A DNA stretch of 64,000 nt, taken from positions 3,162,001-3,226,000 of the forward strand of contig NZ_CP053928.1 in assembly GCF_014108865.1 (NCBI RefSeq). Reading direction: 5' to 3'. The notes under the pieces are model-generated. The model did not search any database. It was not told the DNA's origin and was given only the letters and a program-made list of their open reading frames with translations. Numbering within the stretch: position 1 is the stretch's first letter; each line of letters begins with the position of its first letter. Made by a program: the position numbers and the translations under genes. This document shows positions 7,956 to 15,959 of the stretch, piece after piece. This DNA is from Nocardioides sp. WS12 (GTDB lineage Bacteria; Actinomycetota; Actinomycetes; Propionibacteriales; Nocardioidaceae).

Positions 7956-8885
7956 TTACGGCGCGGTGGGCGGCAACGCGTCGGCGTCTGCCGGGTTCAG
8001 CACGGAGCCGAGGCCCTCGAGGGCCTTGCCGACCTCGCTCGGGATGATCCACAGTTTGTTGCTCTGACCGTCCGCGATCTTCGGCAGCATCTGGAGGTAC
8101 TGGTAGGCCAGCAGCCCCTGGTCCGGCTCGCCCTGGTGGATTGCCGAGAAGACCGTCGTGATGGCGGCACCCTCACCCTCGGCACGCAGGATGGCGGACT
8201 CGCGGTCAGCCTGGGCGCGCAGGATCGCGGCCTCGCGCTCACCTTCGGCGTTGAGGATGGCGGACTGCTTGTTGCCCTCGGCGGTGAGGATGGCGGACTG
8301 GCGCTGGCCTTCGGCCGTCAGGATGAACGCTCGCTTGTCGCGGTCGGCGCGCATCTGCTTCTCCATCGCGTCCTTGATGGACGGCGGCGGGTCGATGCCC
8401 TTGATCTCGACGCGCTTGACCTTGATGCCCCATCGGCCCGTGGTCTCGTCGAGGACGGCGGAGAGACCGCTGTTGATCGACTCGCGACTGGTCAGCGTCT
8501 GCTCGAGGTCCATGCCACCGACGACATTGCGCAGGGTGGTCATGGTGAGCTGCTCGATCGCCTGGATGTGGTTCGAGATCTCGTACGTGGCGGCGATCGG
8601 GTCGGTGATCTGGAAGAAGATGACCGTGTCGATGTCGACCGTCAGGTTGTCCTCGGTGATCGCGCCCTGCGGCGGGAAGCTCACGACCTGCTCGCGCAGG
8701 TCGATCATGTAGCGGACCTTGTCGACGAACGGCACCACGAAGTTGAGGCCCGCCGGCAGCGTTTCCTTGTACTTGCCGAAGCGCTCCACGACACCGGCGT
8801 ACGCCTGCGGCACCACGCGGATCGACTTCGCGATCACGATGATCACGAAGAGGAGTAGTGCGATGAGGACGAACAGGATTTCCAT
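7956..8885 (-). CDS. SPFH/Band 7 (stomatin/QmcA-like) membrane protein
   Basis: A 309-aa member of the stomatin/prohibitin superfamily. It has an N-terminal membrane anchor (about 1-22), an SPFH domain (about 23-180), and then a coiled-coil stretch made of five 11-residue repeats of the type xxILxAEGxxx at residues 187-241. ATG at 8885 has AAGGAG 6 nt upstream; an in-frame extension beyond it is disregarded. It is preceded by an NfeD gene, the usual partner of QmcA/YbbK-type proteins. The pair is thought to form membrane microdomain scaffolds. Confidence 0.93.
   Translation of the reverse strand: MEILFVLIALLLFVIIVIAKSIRVVPQAYAGVVERFGKYKETLPAGLNFVVPFVDKVRYMIDLREQVVSFPPQGAITEDNLTVDIDTVIFFQITDPIAATYEISNHIQAIEQLTMTTLRNVVGGMDLEQTLTSRESINSGLSAVLDETTGRWGIKVKRVEIKGIDPPPSIKDAMEKQMRADRDKRAFILTAEGQRQSAILTAEGNKQSAILNAEGEREAAILRAQADRESAILRAEGEGAAITTVFSAIHQGEPDQGLLAYQYLQMLPKIADGQSNKLWIIPSEVGKALEGLGSVLNPADADALPPTAP
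8163..8327 (-). repeat. Five 33-bp in-frame repeats (hendecad coiled coil) inside the SPFH gene
   Basis: Codons 187-241 encode five successive 11-residue units, each with an [F/A]IL-x-A-[E/Q]-[G/A] core. The 33-bp units are also similar at DNA level. An 11-residue period predicts a right-handed coiled coil. Confidence 0.8.
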
Positions 8886-8895
8886 GGTGTCTCCT

Positions 8896-9360
8896 TCAGC
8901 CGAGTTCCGGGTCTGACACAGGGCGAACGTGTGCGGTGGCGCCGGTGATCTGGACGACCTCGACGGTGCGCCCCACCTCGATGCCGGTCTCGGCGCCGGT
9001 GGAGACGGCGAGCCAGTTCTCCCCACCGAGCTTCACGCGGCCGGGGTGGTGCGCCTGAACGGATTCGGTGATGACGCCGCGGGTGCCGATCAGGTTGGCG
9101 TGGCCGAGCACGAGTTCGGGACCACCGTGCAGGCGCTTGACGAGCGGCGGGCGTACCCCGACGAGGAGCAGCAGCGCGGCGCCGGCCGAAACCAGCACGG
9201 AAAGGATCACGTTGTCCGTCGCGAGCGCCGTACCCATGCCCGCGAGCGCGCCGCCGGCCAGCATCAGCAGGAAGAGATCAAGCGTGAGCGTCTCGGCGAT
9301 GCCCAGGAGGATCGCGACGACCAGCCACGTCTCCCAGAGATGATCACGCAGCCAGTCCAT
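8896..9360 (-). CDS. NfeD family membrane protein
   Basis: A short NfeD-type protein of 154 aa without the protease domain. Hydrophobic helices occupy about residues 11-70. The C-terminal OB-fold (about 85-145) contains GTRGVITESV and VGRTVEVVQITG. It is partner and upstream neighbour of the SPFH gene (10-bp gap), as in QmcA-YbbK pairs. TAGAGT 6 nt before the ATG indicates a leaderless mRNA for this two- or three-gene operon. Confidence 0.9.
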   Translation of the reverse strand: MDWLRDHLWETWLVVAILLGIAETLTLDLFLLMLAGGALAGMGTALATDNVILSVLVSAGAALLLLVGVRPPLVKRLHGGPELVLGHANLIGTRGVITESVQAHHPGRVKLGGENWLAVSTGAETGIEVGRTVEVVQITGATAHVRPVSDPELG

Positions 9361-9366
9361 GGCGAA

Positions 9367-9372
9367 ACTCTA
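9367..9372 (-). promoter_or_regulatory. Leaderless -10 of the nfeD-SPFH-tauE unit
   Basis: TAGAGT on the minus strand ends 6 nt before the ATG at 9360. Confidence 0.55.
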
Positions 9373-9391
9373 GGCCACCCTGCCTAGGGGT

Positions 9392-10189
9392 TTACCCGCG
9401 GTGGCGCTGCTTGCGCCTGGCGGCGTAACGACCCTCGTGTTCCTCGAGCACCAGCGGCATGCCGAACGTCGCGGACAGTGCTTCGGCGGTGAGTGTCGTG
9501 GCGAGCGGACCCTCGGCGACCACACCGCCATTGCGCAACATCAGCACGTGGGTGAAGCCAGGAGGGATCTCCTCCACGTGATGGGAGACGAGCACGGTCG
9601 CGGGCGACGACGGGTCGTACGCCAGGACCGACAGTGTCGAGACGAGGTCTTCGCGCCCACCGAGGTCGAGACCTGCAGCCGGCTCGTCGAGGAGCAGCAA
9701 CTCGGGGTCGGTCATCAGGGCGCGGGCGATCTGGACGCGCTTGCGCTCCCCCTCGCTGAGCGTCCCGAACGTGCGGTCGGCAAGGTGCATCACTCCGACC
9801 TCGCGCAGCAGCGCGTCCGCGCGGGAGTGGTCGACGTCGTCGTACTCCTCACGCCACCGGCCCAGGACGGCGTACGACGCAGAGATCACGATGTCGCGGA
9901 CGGTCTCGCCGCGCGGGATCCGCTCGGCGATGGCAGCGCTGGAGACGCCGATGCGGGGGCGCAGCTCAAACACGTCGATGGTGCCGACCAGTTCACCGAG
10001 GATCCCGAGGGCGCCGGAGGTCGGGTACATCTGGGCGGCGGCGACCTGCATCAACGTGGTCTTGCCGGCGCCGTTGGCACCGAGGATGACCCAGCGTTCA
10101 CCGTCCCGCACGACCCAGCTGACCCGGTCCAGGAGCGTGGCCTGGCCACGGCGCACGCTCACCTCGGCGAGCTCGAGCACAGCGGACAT
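9392..10189 (-). CDS. ABC transporter ATP-binding protein (no adjacent permease)
   Basis: A single ABC ATPase of 265 aa. Walker A is GANGAGKTT (37-45), the signature LSEGE (144-148) and Walker B LLLLDEP (164-170), followed by the H-loop in LVSHHVEEIP. LSEGE instead of LSGGQ is a mild variant. No permease gene lies next to it, so the transport partner, or a non-transport role, is unknown. TAGGGT lies 6 nt before the ATG. The neighbour at 10222 is divergent with only 32 bp between. Confidence 0.9.
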   Translation of the reverse strand: MSAVLELAEVSVRRGQATLLDRVSWVVRDGERWVILGANGAGKTTLMQVAAAQMYPTSGALGILGELVGTIDVFELRPRIGVSSAAIAERIPRGETVRDIVISASYAVLGRWREEYDDVDHSRADALLREVGVMHLADRTFGTLSEGERKRVQIARALMTDPELLLLDEPAAGLDLGGREDLVSTLSVLAYDPSSPATVLVSHHVEEIPPGFTHVLMLRNGGVVAEGPLATTLTAEALSATFGMPLVLEEHEGRYAARRKQRHRG

Positions 10190-10195
10190 GGGGCA

Positions 10196-10215
10196 ACCCT
10201 AACCAGCCCTAGGCT
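10196..10215. promoter_or_regulatory. Compact bidirectional leaderless promoter
   Basis: TAGGGT on the minus strand (10196-10201) lies 6 nt from the ATG at 10189. TAGGCT on the plus strand (10210-10215) lies 6 nt from the GTG at 10222. Only 8 bp separate the two -10 elements, so the polymerase footprints must overlap. Confidence 0.55.
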
Positions 10216-10221
10216 GGTGCA

Positions 10222-10971
10222 GTGACCTACCTGCCGGCATCCGCGCGCGTCGCGTGGTGGGGTACGGCCTGGCTTCAGGGACGCATCGGACCGGACGAGT
10301 GTCTCGATGGTGTCCTCGGCGGGGCGGAACCCGACGACGCCGACCGCGATGTCGCGCACGTCGTGGTCGGCGGAGACGCTCCGGCGCCGCTCCTCCTCGA
10401 ACTCGCCTCCGCGCGCAACCGGGGTGCGCAACAGATCGCTGCCGCGTTTCCGGCTCCGGGAGACCCGGTCGGCCTGCGGGGGCCGGCCGACTTCACCGGT
10501 GCGGCCATCGAGCAGGCCGAAGCGGTGCTGCTGCTCGGCACCGACCTCGGTCTGGTCCCCTACCGGGTGGGTCGGGCGATCGAATGGACGCCCTACCCCG
10601 CCGAACGACGACCTCCGCCCGATCTCGGCGAGGCCGACCGGGAACTGCGCACGACCCTGTTGACCGCCGCAGGTGCGCTCGCCGACCTCGACGTCGCCCG
10701 GTGGCGGCCCGAGGTGGCCGATGAGCTGCACGACCTGCGCGCCGGCGTACCCCTGAAGGCGCCCGCAGGCACGCCCGCCCGAGCCGTCGATCTCGCCGGC
10801 CGGGCACTGCACCTGGGAGCCGTGGTCGAACTGGCCCTTGAGGACGACGGCGGGGCCGTCAGTGCCGGTGAAGCGGCCGCGCGGCGGGCGGCACTGGAGC
10901 CCCTGGACCGCGCCGTACGGCGTGCCCTGACGGCCGCCTGCTCGCCGGATGGCTGGCCTCCAGCGTCCTGA
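10222..10971 (+). CDS. Hypothetical actinobacterial protein
   Basis: A 249-aa Ala/Asp/Pro-rich soluble protein with no recognised motif, no signal peptide and no membrane segment. It begins YLPASARVAWWGTAWLQG and has a middle section, FTGAAIEQAEAVLLLGTDLG. The coding character and the GTG start 6 nt after TAGGCT support a real gene. serB follows after 29 nt and may be co-transcribed. No function is proposed. Confidence 0.75.
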   Translation: MTYLPASARVAWWGTAWLQGRIGPDECLDGVLGGAEPDDADRDVAHVVVGGDAPAPLLLELASARNRGAQQIAAAFPAPGDPVGLRGPADFTGAAIEQAEAVLLLGTDLGLVPYRVGRAIEWTPYPAERRPPPDLGEADRELRTTLLTAAGALADLDVARWRPEVADELHDLRAGVPLKAPAGTPARAVDLAGRALHLGAVVELALEDDGGAVSAGEAAARRAALEPLDRAVRRALTAACSPDGWPPAS

Positions 10972-11000
10972 GGACCGTGGAGCGATAACCTTCAGCCGCG

Positions 11001-12236
11001 ATGAGCCCACACGACAGTGCCCACCCTGCGGCCGACGACACGCTCCTGATCACGGTCACCGGTACCGACCGGCCCGGCGTGACGTCGGCGGTCCTCGAGA
11101 CCCTGTCGCAGTCCGCTGTCGCGGTCGTCGACCTCGAACAGATCCTGATGCGCGGGCGGCTCGTCCTGGGCGTCCTGGTCAGTGCTCCGCGGGATGGCAA
11201 GAAGCTCCGCAAGGCGGTCACGGCGACCGTTGAGGGCCTCGGCATGAGCGTCGAGTTCGAGAAGGGCTCCGGCGACAACCGCTCGCGTGCCCACCACCGC
11301 GCACACGTGACGGTGATCGGCGGACCGTTGAAGGCCTCGGCCATGGCTGCCATTGCCGGCCGGATCGCCGACTGTGGCGGCAACATCGACCGCATCGAGC
11401 GGATGGCGCGGTACCCCGTCACCGCCATCGAGATCCACGTGTCGGGCGCCGCGCCGGACCGACTGCGCACCCTGCTCGCGACGGAGGCGGCCGCCCACGG
11501 GATCGACGTCGCCGTCCAGCCCGCCAACCTGCTGCGCCACGGCATGCGCCTGATCGTCATGGACGTCGACTCCACGCTGATCCAGGGCGAGGTGATCGAG
11601 ATGCTCGCCGAGCACGCCGGGCACCGGGCCGAGGTCGCCGAGATCACCGAGCAGGCGATGCGGGGCGAGCTCGACTTCGAGCAGTCCCTGCGCGCCCGGG
11701 TGAAGCTGCTCGCGGGCCTCGATGCCACCGCGCTGGACCAGGTGTACGACGCCATCGTGGTCAACCCCGGTGCCCGCACCATGGTGCGCACACTCCGCCG
11801 CCTCGGGTACCGGTTCGCCATCGTGTCCGGCGGGTTCAGCCAGATCACCGACCGCCTGGCCGCCGATCTCGGCATCCACCGCGCCCGCGCCAACACCCTG
11901 GAGATCATCGACGGGAAGCTCACCGGCGAGGTCGTGGGTGACGTCGTCGACCGGGCCGGCAAGGCGCGTGCGTTGCGGGAGTTCGCTGCCGACCTCGGTG
12001 TCCCCGAGGCCGCCACGATCGCGATCGGCGACGGCGCCAACGACCTGGACATGCTCGACGCGGCCGGACTCGGTATCGCCTACAACGCCCGGCCCGTGGT
12101 GCGCGAGGCGGCGGACACCTCGCTGAACGTGCCCTACCTCGACACGATCATGTATCTGCTCGGCATCAGCCGCGAGGAGATCGTGGCGGCCGACGCCGCC
12201 GACGGCATCATCACGCCGGCTCCCCCGCTGGGTTAG
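11001..12236 (+). CDS. serB: Phosphoserine phosphatase SerB (ACT-ACT-HAD)
   Basis: The last step of serine biosynthesis: phosphoserine to serine. The 411 residues contain two ACT domains (about 14-84 and 101-172), likely for serine feedback. A HAD phosphatase domain follows, with MDVDSTLIQGE (187-197; nucleophile D188, acid D190), VSGGF (275-279), K321 and GDGANDLDM (343-351). The length and double-ACT layout match actinobacterial SerB2. The 3' end overlaps the convergent SixA gene by 4 bp. Confidence 0.96.
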   Translation: MSPHDSAHPAADDTLLITVTGTDRPGVTSAVLETLSQSAVAVVDLEQILMRGRLVLGVLVSAPRDGKKLRKAVTATVEGLGMSVEFEKGSGDNRSRAHHRAHVTVIGGPLKASAMAAIAGRIADCGGNIDRIERMARYPVTAIEIHVSGAAPDRLRTLLATEAAAHGIDVAVQPANLLRHGMRLIVMDVDSTLIQGEVIEMLAEHAGHRAEVAEITEQAMRGELDFEQSLRARVKLLAGLDATALDQVYDAIVVNPGARTMVRTLRRLGYRFAIVSGGFSQITDRLAADLGIHRARANTLEIIDGKLTGEVVGDVVDRAGKARALREFAADLGVPEAATIAIGDGANDLDMLDAAGLGIAYNARPVVREAADTSLNVPYLDTIMYLLGISREEIVAADAADGIITPAPPLG

Positions 12237-12748
12237 TCGCCAGCGCGGCCCACGTGGAAGGCCTGGAGGCGCGCCTGCATCGGCGCCATGTCGGACCACT
12301 GCCCATCAACCTCGAACACCGCGGCGGTGCTGGTCGGGAACGTCCCCATCTCCACCGAACCGGTGGCGGTGCCCTCGCCGTTGTCGAGTTGCTGCGCGAG
12401 CATCTCCATGGTCGGGTTGTGGCCGACCACGACGACCGTCTCGACGTCCGCGGGCGTGGTGTGGACCAGTTCGAGGACGCCGAACTCGTCGGTGCCGTAG
12501 AGGGAGCCGTCGATGTGCGGTTCGATCTCCCAGCCAGCGCCGTCGGCGACGACCTCCCAGGTCTCGCGGGTGCGGGCGGCGTAGGAGACGTAGGCGGTCC
12601 CGGGGACCACGCCCTGAGCTGCCAACCACTCGCCCAGGACCTTGCCGTCGGCACGGCCGCGGGGACTCAGCACTCGCTCCACGTCACTCGGCGCGAACTG
12701 TTCTGCCTTCGAGTGGCGCACGACCACCAGCCGCCGGATGCTGTTCAC
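12233..12748 (-). CDS. SixA-like histidine phosphatase family protein
   Basis: A 171-aa member of the histidine phosphatase superfamily. The N-terminal VVVRHSKAE carries the catalytic RHS (11-13), and a later VVVGHNPTME carries the second active-site His. It resembles E. coli SixA, a phosphohistidine phosphatase, in size. The GTG start is supported by TACGAT 6 nt upstream. It is divergent from the membrane protein at 12778 (29 bp apart) and converges with serB. Confidence 0.9.
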   Translation of the reverse strand: MNSIRRLVVVRHSKAEQFAPSDVERVLSPRGRADGKVLGEWLAAQGVVPGTAYVSYAARTRETWEVVADGAGWEIEPHIDGSLYGTDEFGVLELVHTTPADVETVVVVGHNPTMEMLAQQLDNGEGTATGSVEMGTFPTSTAAVFEVDGQWSDMAPMQARLQAFHVGRAGD

Positions 12749-12754
12749 ACCAGC

Positions 12755-12771
12755 ATCGTAGGCCCCATGCT
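12755..12771. promoter_or_regulatory. Compact bidirectional leaderless promoter
   Basis: TACGAT on the minus strand (12755-12760) is 6 nt from the GTG at 12748. CATGCT on the plus strand (12766-12771) is 6 nt from the GTG at 12778. The start codons are only 29 bp apart. Confidence 0.5.
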
Positions 12772-12777
12772 GGAACC

Positions 12778-13527
12778 GTGACCCAGTACGGACCGACCCA
12801 CCTGATCCCGCTGGCCCTGTTCTTCGTGGGGGTCGTGGCCGCCGTACTCCTGGGACGGCGGCACGCTGGCGTCGACGGCCCGACCAGGTTCAGCCGGACC
12901 TGCGCGCTGCTCATCCCGGCGACAACCGTCCCGTTCCAGATCATCGATCTGGTCTACAACTTCGACATCGACGTCACGCTGCCGCTGCACCTGTGCGACC
13001 TCGCGTGGATCGCCGCCACGTGGGCGTTGTGGACGCACCGCCGGTTCCCGGTGGCGCTGACGTTCTTCTGGGGCCTGACCCTGACCATCCAGGGCGTCGT
13101 CACCCCGTCGCTCAACGAGGACCTCCCCCATCCGCGCTACTTCGCGTTCTGGGCGCTGCACCTGCTCGTGGTCTGGGCGGCGATCTACCTGGTCATCGGG
13201 TTGAAGAAGGCACCACGCTGGCGCGACTTCGGCGCAGCGGTCGCGACCACGCTGGTGTGGGCCGCGTCGACGTACACCTTCAACGTGCTCGCGGACACCA
13301 ACTACGGCTACCTGCTGCGCAAGCCGCGCACGTCCGTGCTCGACCTGCTCGGGCCGTGGCCGTGGTACGTCGTCGAGGAGATCGCGATCGTGTTCCTGGC
13401 CTGGGCGCTGATGACGCTGGCCGCCCAGCGCGCGTTCGGGACCGACAGCGGTCCGTCACGCACCCATGGCGTGGAAGCCGCCGTCGACGTGGATGATCTC
13501 GCCCGTGGTGGCCGGGAACAGGTCTGA
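12778..13527 (+). CDS. TIGR02206 (YwaF) family membrane protein
   Basis: A polytopic membrane protein of 249 aa with about six to seven hydrophobic helices. It carries the family pattern of LPLHLCDLAWI in one helix and a conserved GPWPWY segment before the last helix. Role unknown. The C-terminal 24 codons overlap the 3' end of fabI on the other strand by 72 bp. That tail (after FGTDSGP) is hydrophilic and may be a recent read-through extension. Confidence 0.85.
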   Translation: MTQYGPTHLIPLALFFVGVVAAVLLGRRHAGVDGPTRFSRTCALLIPATTVPFQIIDLVYNFDIDVTLPLHLCDLAWIAATWALWTHRRFPVALTFFWGLTLTIQGVVTPSLNEDLPHPRYFAFWALHLLVVWAAIYLVIGLKKAPRWRDFGAAVATTLVWAASTYTFNVLADTNYGYLLRKPRTSVLDLLGPWPWYVVEEIAIVFLAWALMTLAAQRAFGTDSGPSRTHGVEAAVDVDDLARGGREQV

Positions 13528-14259
13528 CAGGAGCGCGCAGACGGCCTTGGCCGTCGGCTCCTGGTCGACGTTGTCCCAACCGAGCGGTGCCCGGGTGGAC
13601 CACATGGCCTCGAGGTCACCGAAGCCGGGGATGGCCTTGGCGGCGAGCGTGCGCAGCGGGCCGGCGGAGACCAGGTTGACCCGGATGCCCTCGGCACCGA
13701 GGTCGCGGGCGAGGTAGCGCGAGCAGGACTCGAGCGCAGCCTTGGCCACACCCATCCAGTCGTAGACCGGCCAGGCGACCGACGCGTCGAAGGTGAGCCC
13801 GACGACCGAACCGCCCTCGGTCATCAGCGGCTGGCACGCCACGGCGAGGGACTTCAGCGAGAAGGCCGACACCTCGACTGCCTGGGCGACGTCCTTCGAC
13901 GGGCCGGTGAGGAACTTGCCGCCGAGGAGCGTCTCCGGGTTGCCGTAGGCGATCGAGTGCACGACGCCGTGGAGGACGGCGTCAGCGCCGAGGTGCTCGC
14001 GGACCTGGTCCGCGAGGCCGGCGAGGTGTTCCTCGTCCGTCACGTCCAGTTCGAGGACCGGGGGGAGCTCAGGGAGCCGCTTGGCGATCCGGCGCGTGAT
14101 CCGCAGCGCCTGGCCGAAGTTGGAGATGAGCACCGTGGCGCCCTGCTCCTGGGCGAACTTCGCGACCGCGAAGCCGATCGAGGTGTCGAGGGTGACCCCC
14201 GCGACCAGGATGTTCTTGCCGGCCAGGATGCCGTTCGGGTTGATGCTTGTCTCGCTCAT
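13456..14259 (-). CDS. fabI: Enoyl-ACP reductase, FabI/InhA type
   Basis: NADH-dependent reductase of the last step of each fatty-acid elongation cycle, 267 aa. The catalytic triad of InhA is present: F157, Y166 and K173 in FDASVAWPVYDWMGVAKAAL. S102 in GVVHSIAY corresponds to InhA S94. The start is the ATG at 14259, one base after the fabG stop. The fabG-fabI order reproduces mycobacterial mabA-inhA, although no mycolate-specific genes are seen here. The 3' end overlaps a convergent membrane-protein gene. Confidence 0.96.
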   Translation of the reverse strand: MSETSINPNGILAGKNILVAGVTLDTSIGFAVAKFAQEQGATVLISNFGQALRITRRIAKRLPELPPVLELDVTDEEHLAGLADQVREHLGADAVLHGVVHSIAYGNPETLLGGKFLTGPSKDVAQAVEVSAFSLKSLAVACQPLMTEGGSVVGLTFDASVAWPVYDWMGVAKAALESCSRYLARDLGAEGIRVNLVSAGPLRTLAAKAIPGFGDLEAMWSTRAPLGWDNVDQEPTAKAVCALLSDLFPATTGEIIHVDGGFHAMGA

Positions 14260-14260
14260 G

Positions 14261-14977
14261 TCAGTGCCCCATTCCAAGTCCGCCGTCTACAGGGATCACA
14301 GCACCGGTGACGTACGCCGCCGACGGGCTGGCCAACCACAGCACCGCACCCGCGACCTCCGCCGGGTCGGCGTACCGACCGAGCGGGATCTGGCTGCGAA
14401 TGCCTTCCTTCTGCTCGTCGCTCAGTACGGAGGTCATGTCGGTGTCGACGTACCCCGGAGCAACGACGTTCGCGGTGATGTTGCGCGGGCCCAGTTCGCG
14501 GGCCAGCGAGCGTGCCATGCCGACGAGGCCGGACTTGGACGCGGCGTAGTTGACCTGGCCGGGCGAGCCCAGCAGGCCGACGACGCTGGAGATGAAGATG
14601 ATCCGGCCCTTGCGCTGGCGCATCATGCCCTTGGCAGCGCGGCGGGCCAGACGGAACGAGCCGGTGAGGTTGGTCGCGATGACCGAGTCCCAGTCCTCGT
14701 CCGACATCCGGAGCAGCAGCGTGTCGGCGGTGATGCCGGCGTTCGCGATCAGGATCTCGATCGGGCCGTGCGCTTCTTCGGCGGCCTTGAAGGCAGCCTC
14801 GAGCGCCGCAGCGTCCGTGACGTCGGCCTTCAGCTCGAGCGCGCCTTCTGGCGCACCGCCGCTGCGGGTCGTGACGGCGACGTTGTCGCCCTCAGCAATG
14901 AAGGCTTCGGCAATGGCGCGGCCGATGCCGCGATTACCTCCGGTGACGAGGACCGAGCGTGGTGAGTTCACGTGCAC
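14261..14977 (-). CDS. fabG: 3-oxoacyl-ACP reductase FabG (MabA-like)
   Basis: NADPH-dependent beta-ketoacyl-ACP reductase, 238 aa. The Rossmann loop is TGGNRGIG (12-19), NAG is at 79-81, the catalytic Ser is in ISSVVG (129-134), and YAASK places Y144 and K148. The C-terminus DGGLGMGH closely resembles that of M. tuberculosis MabA. It is the first gene of the fabG-fabI operon. ATG at 14977 or GTG at 14971 are both possible starts. A perfect inverted repeat lies 60 bp upstream. Confidence 0.95.
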   Translation of the reverse strand: MHVNSPRSVLVTGGNRGIGRAIAEAFIAEGDNVAVTTRSGGAPEGALELKADVTDAAALEAAFKAAEEAHGPIEILIANAGITADTLLLRMSDEDWDSVIATNLTGSFRLARRAAKGMMRQRKGRIIFISSVVGLLGSPGQVNYAASKSGLVGMARSLARELGPRNITANVVAPGYVDTDMTSVLSDEQKEGIRSQIPLGRYADPAEVAGAVLWLASPSAAYVTGAVIPVDGGLGMGH

Positions 14978-15036
14978 GACGCTACGGGCGCCGCACCGTC
15001 CGGCTCGTGCCCAGCGGGCACCAAGATCACCGACCT

Positions 15037-15059
15037 ACTTTGTGGGAAGCCCACAAAGT
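15037..15059. promoter_or_regulatory. Perfect 10-bp inverted repeat between dodecin and fabG
   Basis: ACTTTGTGGG (15037-15046) and CCCACAAAGT (15050-15059) are separated by AAG. The repeat lies 7 nt after the dodecin stop and 60 bp before the fabG start. It could be the dodecin terminator, although there is no T-run, or the operator of the fabG-fabI operon. Confidence 0.6.
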
Positions 15060-15065
15060 GCGTGG

Positions 15066-15281
15066 TTACTCGTCGTCCTCGAGGCGGAAACCGACCTTCA
15101 TCGAGACCTGGAAGTGCTCCACCTGGCCGTCCTTGATCTGTCCACGAACCTGGGTGACCTCGAACCAGTCGAGGTGACGAAGGGTCTTGCCGGCGCGGTC
15201 GACGCCGTTGCGGACGGCCTGGTCGATCCCGTCGGGCGACGTGCCGACGATCTCGCTGACTCGATAGGTGCGGTTGGACAT
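15066..15281 (-). CDS. Dodecin family protein
   Basis: A small flavin-storage/buffer protein of 71 aa, the normal dodecin size. It has the characteristic TYRVSEIVGTSPDGIDQAV start, W39 in HLDWFEV for flavin stacking, and an FQVSMKVGFRLE end. It probably assembles as a cytosolic dodecamer binding FMN or riboflavin. TAGTCT 6 nt before the ATG marks a leaderless promoter shared back-to-back with the gene at 15319. Confidence 0.94.
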   Translation of the reverse strand: MSNRTYRVSEIVGTSPDGIDQAVRNGVDRAGKTLRHLDWFEVTQVRGQIKDGQVEHFQVSMKVGFRLEDDE

Positions 15282-15287
15282 GGGTGA

Positions 15288-15311
15288 AGACTACTCACGG
15301 GGCCGTAGGCT
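15288..15311. promoter_or_regulatory. Head-to-head leaderless promoters (dodecin / DUF3099)
   Basis: TAGTCT on the minus strand (15288-15293) is 6 nt from the dodecin ATG. TAGGCT on the plus strand (15306-15311) is 7 nt from the ATG at 15319. The start codons are 37 bp apart. Confidence 0.55.
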
Positions 15312-15318
15312 GCGGGGT

Positions 15319-15612
15319 ATGGATGCCATCCGGATCACCACCGCCGGTGACAGCCCCCAGGCAGACCTGGCCCGTCGGCAGCGCAAGTACGCCATCGCGA
15401 TGACGATCCGTACGCTCTGCTTCATCGGTGCCGTGTTCGCCGGCGTGGCCGGCGTGGGCTGGCTCTGGCCGATCCTGATCGTCGGTGCCGTCTTCCTTCC
15501 GTACGTCGCCGTGGTGCTCGCCAACGCCGGTGACAGCCGTTCGACCGAACTCCCGCTCACCGGTGGCGGCGACGCCCAGCGCCAGCTCGGACCCGGTACG
15601 CATGGAGCCTGA
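15319..15612 (+). CDS. DUF3099 family small membrane protein
   Basis: A 97-aa protein with two hydrophobic helices (about 30-46 and 49-67) preceded by a basic segment DLARRQRKYAIAMTIRTLCF, as in actinobacterial DUF3099 proteins. Function unknown. The last codons overlap the next gene by 11 bp, so the two are translationally coupled. Confidence 0.82.
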   Translation: MDAIRITTAGDSPQADLARRQRKYAIAMTIRTLCFIGAVFAGVAGVGWLWPILIVGAVFLPYVAVVLANAGDSRSTELPLTGGGDAQRQLGPGTHGA

Positions 15613-15790
15613 TCTCTGCTCGGCCCGCGGTTGCCGCGAGCCCGCGGTGTGGCAACTGCTCTGGAACAACCCGAAGCTCCACACGCCGGAGCGTCGCAAG
15701 ATCTGGCTCGCCTGCCCGGAGCACCGCGAATCCCTGGAGCTCTTCCTCGGTGCCCGCGGGTTCCTGAAGGACACCGTCCCCCACGAGTAG
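15602..15790 (+). CDS. Small protein with Cys/His zinc-finger-like spacing
   Basis: A 62-aa soluble protein. C6, C11, C40 and H43 (in CSARGC and CPEH) are spaced like the ligands of a small zinc site. LWNNPKLHTPERRK and LGARGFL lie between and after them. It overlaps the upstream DUF3099 gene by 11 bp, which argues for translation as a unit. Homologues appear to be common in actinobacteria, but no function is assigned; zinc binding is inference. Confidence 0.75.
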   Translation: MEPDLCSARGCREPAVWQLLWNNPKLHTPERRKIWLACPEHRESLELFLGARGFLKDTVPHE

Positions 15791-15792
15791 CG

Positions 15793-15855
15793 CGAGTTGG
15801 GGTTTGTCGCCGCCGAGTTGGGGTTTGTGACGGTCGACTTGGGGTTTGTCGTCAC
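15793..15855 (+). repeat. Left array: three tandem 21-bp repeats
   Basis: Three copies of a 21-bp unit with core GA[G/C]TTGGGGTTTGT, at 15794-15807, 15815-15828 and 15836-15849, exactly 21 bp apart. The array begins 3 bp after the stop of the small Cys/His protein. It is the mirror image of the array after the DUF559 gene. Confidence 0.9.
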
Positions 15856-15959
15856 CGTTGTGTCCGCCAACTCTCCACAGGTACGTCGGCGAGGGGGCGT
15901 TTCCACAGGGCCAACCCAGCCGGTGGGAAGGCGCTCGGTCTGAGCCGATCGTCGTACCC

